Assembly (NCBI GenBank): GCA_016708825.1
Contig: JADJEZ010000005.1
Location: 124,001 to 188,000, forward strand
DNA from: Betaproteobacteria bacterium
Lineage (GTDB): Bacteria > Pseudomonadota > Gammaproteobacteria > Burkholderiales > Usitatibacteraceae
Reading direction: 5' to 3'
Length of the DNA stretch: 64,000 nt
In this document: piece by piece, positions 7,723 to 16,586 of the stretch
Numbering within the stretch: the stretch's first letter is position 1
Layout of the letters: every line of letters begins with the position of its first letter
Made by a program: the position numbers and the translations under genes
The notes under the pieces: model-generated
Told to the model about the DNA's origin: nothing
What the model saw: only the letters and a program-made list of their open reading frames with translations
The model's database searches: none

Positions 7723-9777
7723 CGCGCAAGCCCGGCCTGGTCGAGGATGAACGCGTAGGTGAAGGCGATCTCCTCGAGCGCGTCGTAGCGCCCGGAGGCG
7801 CCGCCGTGCCCCGCCTCGAGGACGGTCTTCAGGAGCACGGCGTTCGAGTCCGTCTTCACGTCGCGCAGCTTCGCGACATACTTGGCGGCCTCCCAGTAGG
7901 GCACCTGGCTGTCGTTGAGCGACGCCTCGACCAGCATCGCGGGATAGGCCTTGCTTTCCAGGTTGTCGTAGGGCGAGTAGGCGCGGATCGTCCGGTAGCC
8001 CCGTTCCTCGTTCGGGTTTCCCCACTCGATGTACTCCTGCGTGGTGAGTGGGAGCGTGGCGTCGAGCATGGTGTTGGTCACGTCCACGAACGGCACTTCG
8101 CTCACCACCGCCCGGAAGAGCTCCGGCCGGAGGTTCGCGACCACCCCCATCAGCAGCCCACCGGCGCTGCCGCCCTCGATCACCAGGCGCTCGGGCGCCG
8201 TCCACCGCTTCGCCACGAGGTGCTCCGCGACCGCGATGAAGTCCGTGAAGGTGTTCATCTTCTTCGCGAGCCGTCCCTCGTCGTACCACTGCCTGCCGCG
8301 CTCGCCGCCGCCGCGCACGTGCGCGACCGCGCACACCATGCCGCGATCGAGCAGCGACAGCCGCGCGGAGCTGAAGTGCGCGTCCATCGGGTGGCCGTAG
8401 GAGCCGTAACCGTAGAGAAGCAGCGGCTGCGGCCCCGCCATGCGCCGCGACCGCTTCCAGACCAGGGACACGGGCACGCGGGTCCCGTCCACGGCCCGTG
8501 CCATGAGCATCGCCGAATCGTAGTCCCGGGGCCGGTATCCCCCGAGCACCGGCTGGCGCTTCAGGAGCCTCGTCCTGCCCGAGGCGACGCGGTACTCGAA
8601 GACCGATCGCGGCGTGACGTAGCTTTCGTACACGAAGCGGAATCCCTTCGCCCCGTACTCCGCATTGACGCCCGCCTCGACGGAGCAGACGGCCTCGGGC
8701 AGCGCGATGTCGCGACACGCGCCCCCCGCGAAATCGCCGACGCGAAGCCTCGGCATGCCGTCCTTGCGCTCCTCGGCCACCCAGAATTCCTCGAAGAGGT
8801 GCACCTCCTCGAGCATCACGTGCTTCCGATGGGCGAGCACCTGCTTCCAGTTGCGCGGCGCGGGATCCGCCACCGGCGCGCGGACGAGCCGGAAGTTACC
8901 GCCCCGGTCATTGGTGTGAATCCAGAACTCGTCGCCGTGGTGGCCCACGTAGTACTCGTGGCCCTTGCGGCGCCTGGAGACGAGCCGCAGCGGCTCCTCG
9001 GGCCGGTCGGCGGGAAGCACGCGCACCTCGGAGGTGTCGATCGACGACGCGGTCACGACGATCCAGGCCTCGCTGCACGTCGGACCCACCGCCAGGCTGA
9101 AGAGCTCGTCCGCTTCCTCGTGAACGAGCGCATCGCGCGCCGCGCCGAGGCGGTGGCGGTAGAGCCGGTCGGGGCGCTTGGCCCCGGTTCTGCCGCACGT
9201 AGAATATCGTGGCGCTGTCGGCGGCCCAGCACAGGTCGTCCACGCGCTCGAGCCTGTCCGGTAGCAGTGCTCCCGTGCGCAGGTCCTTCAGGAACACCGT
9301 GTACTCGCGAAAGCCCGTGAAATCCACCCCGTAGGCGAGGGTGTTCCCGTCCGGGCTCACATCCCAGAAATCTACTCCGGTATAGGACCTCCCCTCGGCG
9401 AGCGCGTTCACGTCCAGGATCACCGCCTCGGGCGAGTGCATCGTGCCCTTGCGACGGCAGTAAAGGGGGTACTGCAGGCCCTTCACCTCGCGCGCGTAGT
9501 ACCACCAGCCGCGGTATCGGTAGGGGACGGTCTCGTCGGTTTCCTTGATGCGGGCGAGCATCTCGCGGTAGAGCTTGCGTCGAAGCCCCGCCAGGGGTGC
9601 CGCCGCCGCCTGCGCGTAGGCATTCTCCGCCTCGAGATACGCGATGACCTCCGGATCGGACTTGTCGCGCAGCCAGAAATAGTCGTCGACGCGCGTGTCG
9701 CCGAACAGGGTGGTCGCCACCGGGGCCTTCCTTGCGACGGGAGGCGCCGGCGGCACGGCAGGGCGGGCGGGACTCAT
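7719..9777 (-). CDS. S9 family peptidase, oligopeptidase B/prolyl oligopeptidase type (frameshifted)
   Basis: The gene encodes a roughly 685-residue serine peptidase that cleaves short peptides. The N-terminal beta-propeller part reads up to about position 9190 (GDTRVDDYFWLRDKSDPEV near residue 27, RIKETDETVPYRYRGWWYY near 80). There a one-base slip moves the frame. The C-terminal part carries GYGSYG and the nucleophile motif GGSAGGLLMG. The acid residue lies in SLNDSQVPYWEA and the catalytic His in AGHGGASGR. The ATG at 9777 gives the usual N-terminus just before PPVARKAPV; another in-frame ATG at 9858 is possible. Both halves are intact, so the slip looks like a sequence error. Confidence 0.85.
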
Positions 9778-9974
9778 GGCGAAGCGGGATGCGCCGGCCT
9801 TCGCGGCGGACGCGGAGCCCTCGCGGGTAAAGAGGGCGCAATTATAGCGAAGCGGCACGCGGGCCCGCCCTCGACGTAACGGGATGTAAACGCGTCAACG
9901 GCGCCCGGAAGGGGGGCGTTGAAGGTGCGAGGCGCGTATCCTTCTCGCGCCCCCATTCACCACAGGAGAACGCC

Positions 9975-10319
9975 ATGCTGACCAGAATCGCCCTCGCCGC
10001 CGTCGCAACCGCCCTCGCACTGCCTGCCTTCGCGCAGGCGGAAACGCCCCGCGTCGACAAGCGCCAGGCCAACCAGGAACGGCGAATCGAGAAGGGCGTC
10101 CAGTCCGGCAACCTCAATGCCCGCGAGGCCGCGCGGCTCGAAAAGGGCCAGGAGCGGGTCGGGAAACTCGAGGAAAAGGCAAAAGCCGACGGAACCGTCA
10201 CGAAAAAGGAGCGCGCCGTGCTCCACCGTGCCCAGGAAAAGCAGAGCAAGCGGATCGCCAAGCAGAAGCACGACAAGCAGAAGGCCGCGCCGGCGCCGGC
10301 GGCGGGCTCCGGGGGCTGA
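9975..10319 (+). CDS. Small secreted basic protein of unknown function
   Basis: The 114-residue protein starts with a clear signal peptide (MLTRIALAAVATALALPAFAQA), with cleavage after AQA. The mature part is highly charged, lysine- and glutamate-rich and predicted helical. It contains NAREAARLEKGQERVGKLE and ERAVLHRAQEKQSKRI-like segments and ends in an Ala/Pro/Gly tail. Similar short proteins with a repeated NAREAARLEKGQ pattern occur widely in betaproteobacteria, with no function known to me. CAGGAGAACGCC gives a good ribosome binding site before the ATG. It is monocistronic as far as can be seen. Confidence 0.75.
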   Translation: MLTRIALAAVATALALPAFAQAETPRVDKRQANQERRIEKGVQSGNLNAREAARLEKGQERVGKLEEKAKADGTVTKKERAVLHRAQEKQSKRIAKQKHDKQKAAPAPAAGSGG

Positions 10320-10370
10320 TCGCCCGGGCGCGGTGGTAACCTAGCGGCGTTCCCCTCCGGGACCGCCGCC

Positions 10371-10897
10371 ATGTTCGCCGCAACCCCTTCCGCCACAGCC
10401 TCCGCGAAGCCCGATCTCTACGCGAGCCTCGTCTCGCAGGCGAAGGCATTGCTGGGTGGCGAGCGGGACGCGACCGCGAACGCCGCGAACCTCGCCGCCC
10501 TCATCTACCATGCCGTTCCCGACCTCAACTGGGCCGGCTTCTACTGGATGAAGGAAGGCGGCCTCGTGCTGGGGCCGTTCCAGGGCAAGCCTGCTTGCGT
10601 GCGCATTGCGCTCGGCAAGGGCGTGCGGAACCGCCGCTTCCTCCCGGCGCACCGTGACGGTGCCGGACGTGCACGCCTTCCCGGGGCACATCGCCTGCGA
10701 CAGCGCCTCGCGAGAGCGAGATCGTGGTTCCGGTCGCGAAGTCCGGCGGCTGCTGGGCGTCCTGGACCTCGACAGCCCAGACGCGGTCGCTTCGACGAAG
10801 AAGACGAAGGGCCCGCGGCCCGTCGCGGCGTTCGTCGCGGCAAGCGTTCGTGGAGTGCACCGACGCGCCCCCGAGTCGCCCGCCAGGTTTCCCGTGA
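10371..10897 (+). CDS. GAF-domain protein, free methionine-(R)-sulfoxide reductase-like (multiple frameshifts)
   Basis: Read across frames, the protein follows fRMsr (MsrC): VPDLNWAGFYWM near residue 45, GPFQGKPACVRIALGKGV near 65-82, then GTAASSRRTVTVPDVHAFPGHIACDSAS in the next frame and EIVVPV, LLGVLDLDSP and RFDEEDEG in others. The cysteine in HIACDS and the one in PACVRI fit the redox cysteines of the family. The Cys expected after GKGV is lost at the first slip, near 10622. At least three slips lie between 10620 and 10780. The final frame ends in TGA at 10895-10897, overlapping the GTG of the polymerase gene (GTGA). Confidence 0.6.
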
Positions 10898-12156
10898 CCC
10901 TTCGATCGCTGCTCGTCGACTTCAATTCCTACTTCGCCTCCGTCGAGCAGCAGGTCGAGCCGCGCCTGCGCGGGCGCCCGGTGGCAGTGGTGCCGATGAT
11001 GGCCGATACCACGGTGTGCATCGCGGCGAGCGTGGAGGCGAAGACCTTCGGCGTGAAGACAGGCACCCGGGTGGGCGACGCGAAGCGGCTCTGCCCGGGA
11101 ATCGAGCTGGTGCTCGCGCGCCACGAGGTCTACATCGACTTCCACCACCGCGCGGTCGCCGCCGTGGACACCGTCGTGCCCGTGCGCGAGGTCCTCTCGA
11201 TCGACGAGATGGACTGCGAGCTCACCGGGCGCTGGCGCGAGCCCGAACGCGCCCTCGGCCTCGCGCGCAAGGTGAAAGCGGTCCTGCGGGAGACAATCGG
11301 CGAGTGCCTGCGCACCTCCATCGGCATCGGCCCCAACACCTTCATCGCGAAGACGGCTTCCGACATGATGAAGCCCGACGGATTGGTGCTCATCGAGCAC
11401 CACGAGCTTCCGCAGCGGCTCTTCGGCCTGGAACTGCGCGACCTCTCCGGCATCGGCGCGCAGATGGAGAAGCGCCTGCACGGCCACGGCATCCGCACCG
11501 TGGAGGAGCTTTGCGCGCGCACGCGCGAGGAGCTTCGCGCCGTGTGGGGCGGCGTGGGCGGCGAGATCATGCACCAGCGGCTGCGCGGCGAGTCCGTGGC
11601 GCCCCGCGAGACGGGCACGCGATCGATCTCCCATTCCAGCGTCCTCGCGCCCGACAAGCGCAATCCCGTCGACGCTTTCGCGATCCTGGACCGCCTCGTC
11701 CAGAAGGCGGCCGTGCGCCTTCGCAAGTCCGGCCACTATGCCTCCCGGCTCACCGTGGGACTCCGGTACCTGGACGGGTCGCACTGGGACGCGGATATGC
11801 GACTCGTCGATACGCAGGACACGGTCACCTTTCTCCATGCGCTCGCCAAGCTCTGGGCCGGCAGGCCCGCCGACCGGCGCACGATCCTGAAGGTCGGCAT
11901 GGCGCTTTCCGACTTCGTGACGCAGGCCGGGCGCTCGGGCTCGCTCTTCGCATCGGAATCGCGTTCGCACAGCCTCTACGACACGCTGGACAGGCTCAAT
12001 GCCCGGTTCGGCAGGCAGGCCGTCTATTTCGCCTCCGCGCACAAGGCCCGCGACCGGGGCGGCATGCATATCGCCTTCAATCACATCCCCGACCCGGAGA
12101 CGGAGAAGGGGAGGGGAGAAAAGGAACAGAGAAGAGGGAAAAAGGGGGGGAGGGGG
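10894..12156 (+). CDS. Y-family DNA polymerase (DinB/UmuC type)
   Basis: This translesion polymerase is about 420 residues long. The first metal ligand is in LLVDFNSYFASVEQQ (D9). The second carboxylate pair is in LSIDEMDCEL near residue 109, where DinB has SIDEAY. The template/HhH region has LSGIGAQMEKRLHGHGI near 190, and the little-finger domain follows. The GTG start at 10894 gives the family N-terminus and overlaps the upstream TGA. No stop codon precedes the following SDR start: the frame runs through a purine-only tract (12098-12157) with a G7 run. A one-base change there would expose an ATGA overlap, so I regard the apparent fusion as an artefact. Confidence 0.8.
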
Positions 12157-12947
12157 ATGAAGGACAACGTGGTCGTCATCACCGGCGCCTCCCGCGGGAT
12201 CGGCGCCGAACTCGCCCGGCAACTGGCGGCAAGGGGCGCCATGCTGGCGCTCGCGGCGCGCGACCGGCCCGCGCTGGAGCAGGTGGCCGCCGAATGCGTG
12301 GCGCGCGGCGCGCGGGCGGAAGCGATCGTCGCCGACGTCGCGGTCGAGGACGACTGCCGCAGGATGGTGGAGCAAGCGATCGCCGCGTTCGGCCGCATCG
12401 ACACGCTGGTGAACAACGCGGGAGCCACGATGTGGGCGCGCTTCGACGAGATGTCGGACATGGGCATTCTCGCGCGCATCATGCAGGTGAACTACCTGGG
12501 CGCGGTCTACTGCACGCACCACGCCCTGCCGCACCTCAAGGAGTCGAGGGGGCGCATCGTGGGGGTGGCGAGCCTCACGGCCCTCACGGGCGTGCCGACG
12601 CGCTCGGGGTACGCCGCAAGCACGCCATGCGCGGCTTCTTCGACACGCTGCGGATCGAGCTCGCGGACTCGGGCGTGACGGTCACGATGATCTACCCCGG
12701 ATTCGTCTCCACCGGCATCCGTGCGAGCGCGCAGGGGGCCGACGGCAAGCCGATCTTGTCGAGCCCCGTGCGGGAGGGCGAAGTCATGCCGGTCGAGGAA
12801 TGCGCGCGGATCATCGCCGGGGCCCTCGCCGATCGCAGGCGCGAAGTCGTCATGACCGCCCGGGGCAAGATCGCGGTGTTTCTCAAGCTGTTCATGCCCG
12901 GGCTCGTCGACCGGATCGCCCGGCGCGCCATCGAGAAGGGTCGCTAG
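12157..12947 (+). CDS. Short-chain dehydrogenase/reductase (frameshifted)
   Basis: This is a classical SDR of about 264 residues. It has the dinucleotide motif TGASRGIG near residues 10-17, then LVNNAG near 85-90 and a catalytic serine in GVASLTALTG. The active-site YxxxK is broken: GYAAS is followed by a slip near 12620, and the next frame continues KHAMRGFFDTLRIEL. The gap fits loss of four bases from an AAGCAAGC repeat. The C-terminal half has PGFVSTGI and a hydrophobic end typical of membrane-associated SDRs acting on lipids or retinol-like substrates. It sits between the polymerase and a LysE exporter whose GTG overlaps its TAG. Confidence 0.8.
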
Positions 12948-13588
12948 TGGATCTCACTGTCTGGATCACCTACCTCGTCGCCACCATCGTCCTGTCGGTC
13001 TCCCCGGGCCCGGGCGTGTTCTCGAGCCTCGCGGCGGGGCTGAACCACGGCTTCCGCCGGGGCATGTGGAACGCGGTCGGGATGCAGGTCGCCAACTTCG
13101 CGCTGATGATCGTGGTCTCCGTGGGACTGGGCGCGATCCTGCTCGCCTCCGAGGCCCTTTTCTCGGCGGTGAAGTGGGGCGGCGTGGCGTACCTCGTCTG
13201 GCTGGGCCTCGTCACCTGGCGCTCGGAGCCGCACCGCTTCGACGCGCGGGCCGACGCTCCCCGGGGGAGGAACTCGCGCGAGGTCTTCCTCAAGGGCTTC
13301 CTCGTGAACCTGACGAACCCCAAGGGCATCATCTTCTACGTGGCCGTGCTGCCGCAGTTCATCGACGTGGCGCGCCCGCAGTTCGTGCAGTACGCCATCC
13401 TCGGCCTCACCACGCTCGTGGTCGACATGGTGGTCATGGCGGGCTACATAGGCCTGGCCGCCCGCGTGCTCTCGGTGATGAAGGACCCCTCGCACCTGCG
13501 CTGGGTGAACCGCATACTCGGCGGGGCGTTCGTCGCGGCGGGCCTCGCGCTCGCGGCGTTTCGCCGCGGGCATTCCGCGGCTGTTTGA
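12947..13588 (+). CDS. LysE/RhtB family amino-acid exporter
   Basis: The 213-residue inner-membrane protein has about six membrane segments. The signature SPGPGVFSSLAAGLNHGFRRG near residues 18-38 and FLVNLTNPKGIIFYVAVLPQFI near 120-140 are diagnostic of the RhtB family, which exports amino acids such as homoserine, threonine or lysine. The GTG start at 12947 overlaps the SDR stop (TAGTG) and was chosen because the family N-terminus begins directly there. Its substrate is unknown. Confidence 0.88.
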   Translation: MDLTVWITYLVATIVLSVSPGPGVFSSLAAGLNHGFRRGMWNAVGMQVANFALMIVVSVGLGAILLASEALFSAVKWGGVAYLVWLGLVTWRSEPHRFDARADAPRGRNSREVFLKGFLVNLTNPKGIIFYVAVLPQFIDVARPQFVQYAILGLTTLVVDMVVMAGYIGLAARVLSVMKDPSHLRWVNRILGGAFVAAGLALAAFRRGHSAAV

Positions 13589-13629
13589 TACACCGCCCGC
13601 CAATTCCAACGAAGACAGGAGCATCGATC

Positions 13630-14136
13630 ATGACCATCAAGATCGGCGACCGCCTGCCCACGGGCACGGTCCAGGAGTTCATCGAAGTCGAGGGCGAGGG
13701 CTGTACCGTCGGCCCGAACACGTTCAAGGTGGAGGATCTCGTGAAGGGCAGGAAGATCGCGATCTTCGGCCTGCCCGGCGCCTTCACGCCCACCTGCTCG
13801 GCCAAGCACGTGCCGAGCTACCTCGCCGCCTTCGACAAGCTGAAGGCGAAGGGCGTGGACGAGATCTGGTGCTTCTCGGTGAACGACCCCTTCGTCATGG
13901 GCGCGTGGTCGCGCGACCAGAAGGCGGGCGGCAAGATCCGCTTCATGGCCGACGGAAGCGCGGCCTACTCGAAGCAGATCGGCCTGGAACTCGATCTCGT
14001 CGCGCGCGGGATGGGCATGCGTTGCCAGCGTTTCTCGATGCTGGTGGACGACGGTGTCGTGAAGTCCCTGAACGTCGAGGGCCCGGGCAAGTTCGAGGTC
14101 TCCGACGGCGAGACGATGCTCAAGCAGCTCGGCTGA
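13630..14136 (+). CDS. Peroxiredoxin, Prx5-like (AhpE/hybrid-Prx type)
   Basis: The 168-residue thiol peroxidase reduces hydrogen peroxide and organic peroxides in the cytoplasm. The peroxidatic Cys56 lies in PGAFTPTCSAKHVPSY, and the Prx5 hallmark WCFSVNDPFVMGAWS follows near residues 80-95. MRCQRFSMLVDDGVV is near 135. It lacks the fused glutaredoxin domain seen in some relatives and may use glutaredoxin or glutathione. GACAGGAGC precedes the ATG at a normal distance. It is the last gene of a plus-strand run. Confidence 0.92.
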   Translation: MTIKIGDRLPTGTVQEFIEVEGEGCTVGPNTFKVEDLVKGRKIAIFGLPGAFTPTCSAKHVPSYLAAFDKLKAKGVDEIWCFSVNDPFVMGAWSRDQKAGGKIRFMADGSAAYSKQIGLELDLVARGMGMRCQRFSMLVDDGVVKSLNVEGPGKFEVSDGETMLKQLG

Positions 14137-14187
14137 TCGGGCCACCGGCGCCGGCCCCGGGCTTTCGCCCGAGGCCTTGCATCGCGA

Positions 14188-15300
14188 TCAGGCGGACGGC
14201 GGTACGGGCGGCGGAACGTTGGCGAAGAGCGGCGCGAGCTCGGGCACCTCGCCCGCCTTCACCCACTGGGCCATGCCCGCCTTCCAGACCAGCGAGGCCT
14301 GCGTCAGGCCGCCCGCCGCGGCCTGCTGCTGGTCGGCCATGTCGAAAGGCCCCGACTGCTGGCCGTTCACCGCGACATGGAAGGCGAGCGCGGCAGGCAC
14401 CGGCGGAGGCATGGCCGCGCCACCACCCGAGTGCGCACCAGCGGCCCCGGACATCACGTTCATCATCTGCGCGCCCATGCCGACGCCTGCGCCGATGCCC
14501 ACCGCGGCGCCCGCGGCGCCGCCCGGGTTGTTCGCGGCATCGCGGATCGCGGAGGCCGTCTCGTACTGCGTGTAGGCCTGGAGGTTGCCGATCGCGGCCA
14601 TGGCGCCGCGCTTGTCCATCGCCTTCTCCAGCTCTTCGGGCAGCCCGATGTCCTGCACCTGCACCTCGACCAGCTCGATCCCCAGGCCCTCGAATTCCGG
14701 CATGAGGCGCTCGCGAAGGCGCGAGCCGAGCTCGACCACCTTGGCCTCCAGGTCGATGACGGGAATGCCGAGTTCGGGCATCACCTCCTTGATGCGAAGC
14801 CCGATCTTGCCGCGCAGGTTGTCCTGTATCTCCTCGGTGGTGAAGCGGCTGTCGGTGCCGACCAGGTCCTTCAGGAAGATCCCGGCGTCCTTTATGCGGA
14901 TCGCGTAGATGCCGAAGGCGGTTGCGCGCACCACGCCGAAATCCTTGTCGCGCATCATCGCGGGGCCCGGGGTGCCCCACTTGAGGTCGGTGAACTTGCG
15001 CGTGGAGCAGAAGTACACCTCGGCCTTGAACGGGCTGTTGAAGCCGTACTTCCAGCCCTTGAGCGTCGCGAGGATCGGCAGGTTCTGGGTCGTGAGCTCG
15101 TAGGTGCCGGGCCGGAACACGTCGGCGAGCTGGCCTTCGTTCACGAAGACGGCCACCTGGCCCTCGCGCACCACGAGCTTGGCGTTGTACTTGATCTCGT
15201 TCTGGTAGCGCTCGAAGCGATAGGCGAGCGTGTTGTTCGTGTCGTCGAGCCATTCGACGATGTCGATGAATTCGCCCAGAACCTTGTCCCACAGAGCCAT
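14188..15300 (-). CDS. SPFH-domain protein with C-terminal GYF_2 domain (virion-core-like)
   Basis: The 370-residue cytoplasmic protein has an SPFH/Band-7-like domain at about residues 40-245 (VVREGQVAVFVNEGQLADVF, then RFTTEEIQDNLRGKIGLRIKE). A glycine-rich linker with alternating GIGAGVGMGAQMM covers 255-290. A GYF_2 domain occupies about 310-358 (VNGQQSGPFDMADQQQ, then VWKAGMAQWVKAGE). The tail ends in PPPVPP. It resembles YdjI-type virion-core proteins linked to membrane-stress complexes. The GYF_2 part probably binds a proline-rich partner. The ATG is at 15300. It is convergent with the peroxiredoxin and divergent from MOSC. Confidence 0.85.
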   Translation of the reverse strand: MALWDKVLGEFIDIVEWLDDTNNTLAYRFERYQNEIKYNAKLVVREGQVAVFVNEGQLADVFRPGTYELTTQNLPILATLKGWKYGFNSPFKAEVYFCSTRKFTDLKWGTPGPAMMRDKDFGVVRATAFGIYAIRIKDAGIFLKDLVGTDSRFTTEEIQDNLRGKIGLRIKEVMPELGIPVIDLEAKVVELGSRLRERLMPEFEGLGIELVEVQVQDIGLPEELEKAMDKRGAMAAIGNLQAYTQYETASAIRDAANNPGGAAGAAVGIGAGVGMGAQMMNVMSGAAGAHSGGGAAMPPPVPAALAFHVAVNGQQSGPFDMADQQQAAAGGLTQASLVWKAGMAQWVKAGEVPELAPLFANVPPPVPPSA

Positions 15301-15393
15301 GGCGTCCCCTTTCAGGAATGGAAGGCTGCCGGGACCCCCGGCCGGGACGGGTAAGGTACCCTCGATCCTTCCTGAATTCAATCCCGCGCAGCC

Positions 15394-16194
15394 ATGGCCA
15401 TCGTCATCTCGCAGCTGAACGTCTTCCCCGTGAAGGGGCTCAAGGGCATCGGCGTCGAGTCGTCCCGCGTCACCGAGCGCGGACTCGCCCACGACCGGCG
15501 CTTCATGGTCGTGGACCCGGCGGGCGGCTTCCTCTCCCAGCGCGAGCATCCGCGCATGGCCACGATCTGGACGGAGATCGCCGGCAGCGAGCTGCGTCTC
15601 GCCGCGCCCGAGCACGACGAGTTCTCCCTGCCCCTGGAGCCTGCGGCAGGCGACCCGGTGCACGCGCAGGTCTGGGATAGCGCCTGCCCGGCGATTGCGC
15701 CTTCCTCCGAGGCCGATCGGTGGCTTTCGTCCGTCCTCGGTCAGTCGTGCCGCCTGGTGTACATGCCGGAGTCGACGCGCAGGGTTTCGAAACCCCGCCG
15801 CGGCGGCCCCGACCGGCTGGTCGGGTTTGCGGACGGGTATGCGTTCCTGGTGATCTCCGAGGCCTCCCTAGCCGATCTCAACGCCCGCCTGGTGCGCCCG
15901 GTGCCCATGGACCGGTTCCGGCCCAACATCGTCGTGCGGGGCGCGGGACCCTATGCGGAGGACGGCTGGGAGGAGTTTGGAGCGGGATCCGCCGTGCTTC
16001 GCATGGCGAAACCCTGCGGCCGCTGCGTCGTCACCACGACGGACCAGTCGAACGGCGAGGGGACCGGACCCGAGCCGCTCGCCACGCTCACCGGTTACCG
16101 GGACCATCCGGAGTTCGGCGTTTGCTTCGGCATGAATGCGGTTGCGGTGCGCACCGGGCCGGTACGCGTGGGCGACGCGGTCACGCCCGGCTAG
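15394..16194 (+). CDS. MOSC domain protein (MOSC N-terminal beta-barrel plus MOSC; YcbX/mARC-like)
   Basis: The 266-residue protein has the MOSC_N barrel at 1-120 (FPVKGLKGIGVESSRVTERGL, then DRRFMVVDPAGGFLSQRE) and the MOSC domain at about 130-262. KPCGRC near residue 208 contains the conserved cysteine that binds the molybdenum cofactor in this family, and FGMNAVAV follows. Relatives reduce N-hydroxylated compounds. There is no fused ferredoxin domain, unlike E. coli YcbX. The gene is convergent with the DUF423 gene, and the two stop codons share one CTAG. Confidence 0.88.
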   Translation: MAIVISQLNVFPVKGLKGIGVESSRVTERGLAHDRRFMVVDPAGGFLSQREHPRMATIWTEIAGSELRLAAPEHDEFSLPLEPAAGDPVHAQVWDSACPAIAPSSEADRWLSSVLGQSCRLVYMPESTRRVSKPRRGGPDRLVGFADGYAFLVISEASLADLNARLVRPVPMDRFRPNIVVRGAGPYAEDGWEEFGAGSAVLRMAKPCGRCVVTTTDQSNGEGTGPEPLATLTGYRDHPEFGVCFGMNAVAVRTGPVRVGDAVTPG

Positions 16195-16586
16195 CGTCGC
16201 TCGCGGGCCAGGGCGTGGACCGCCACCAGCACCCACCCCACGATGAACAGCATTCCGCCGAGGGGAGCGACGGGGCCCGCGGATCGCCCGGTGAAGGCGA
16301 GCCAGCAGAGCGACCCGCAGAAGAACGCGATGCCCAGGAGGAAGGACGCTCCCGCGAGAACCAGCCACCGTGTCGAGGCGAAGCGGGCAAGCACGCCGAC
16401 GAGGACCAGCCCGACTCCGTGCACGAGCTGGTAGTCCACGGCGGTCTGCAGGAGCCGCGCTGCATCCGGGTGCGGCGCCCGGCCGGCGGCATGGGAGGCG
16501 ACGGCGCCGAGGGCCACTCCCGCGGCGAGCACGAGGGCCCCTGACGCGACGAAGCCTCGCGCGGCCTTCCCCGGCGCGGCGCTCAC
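16191..16586 (-). CDS. DUF423 family membrane protein
   Basis: The 131-residue protein has four hydrophobic segments. It contains GALVLAAGVALGAVASHA near the start, DYQLVHGVGLVLVG in the middle and GSLCWLAFTG followed by APLGGMLFIVGW near the end, which is the standard DUF423 pattern. Function is unknown. The GTG at 16586 overlaps the TGA of the MMPL transporter gene (GTGA), so this is the last gene of the long minus-strand run. Its TAG shares CTAG with the MOSC gene. Confidence 0.85.
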   Translation of the reverse strand: MSAAPGKAARGFVASGALVLAAGVALGAVASHAAGRAPHPDAARLLQTAVDYQLVHGVGLVLVGVLARFASTRWLVLAGASFLLGIAFFCGSLCWLAFTGRSAGPVAPLGGMLFIVGWVLVAVHALARERR

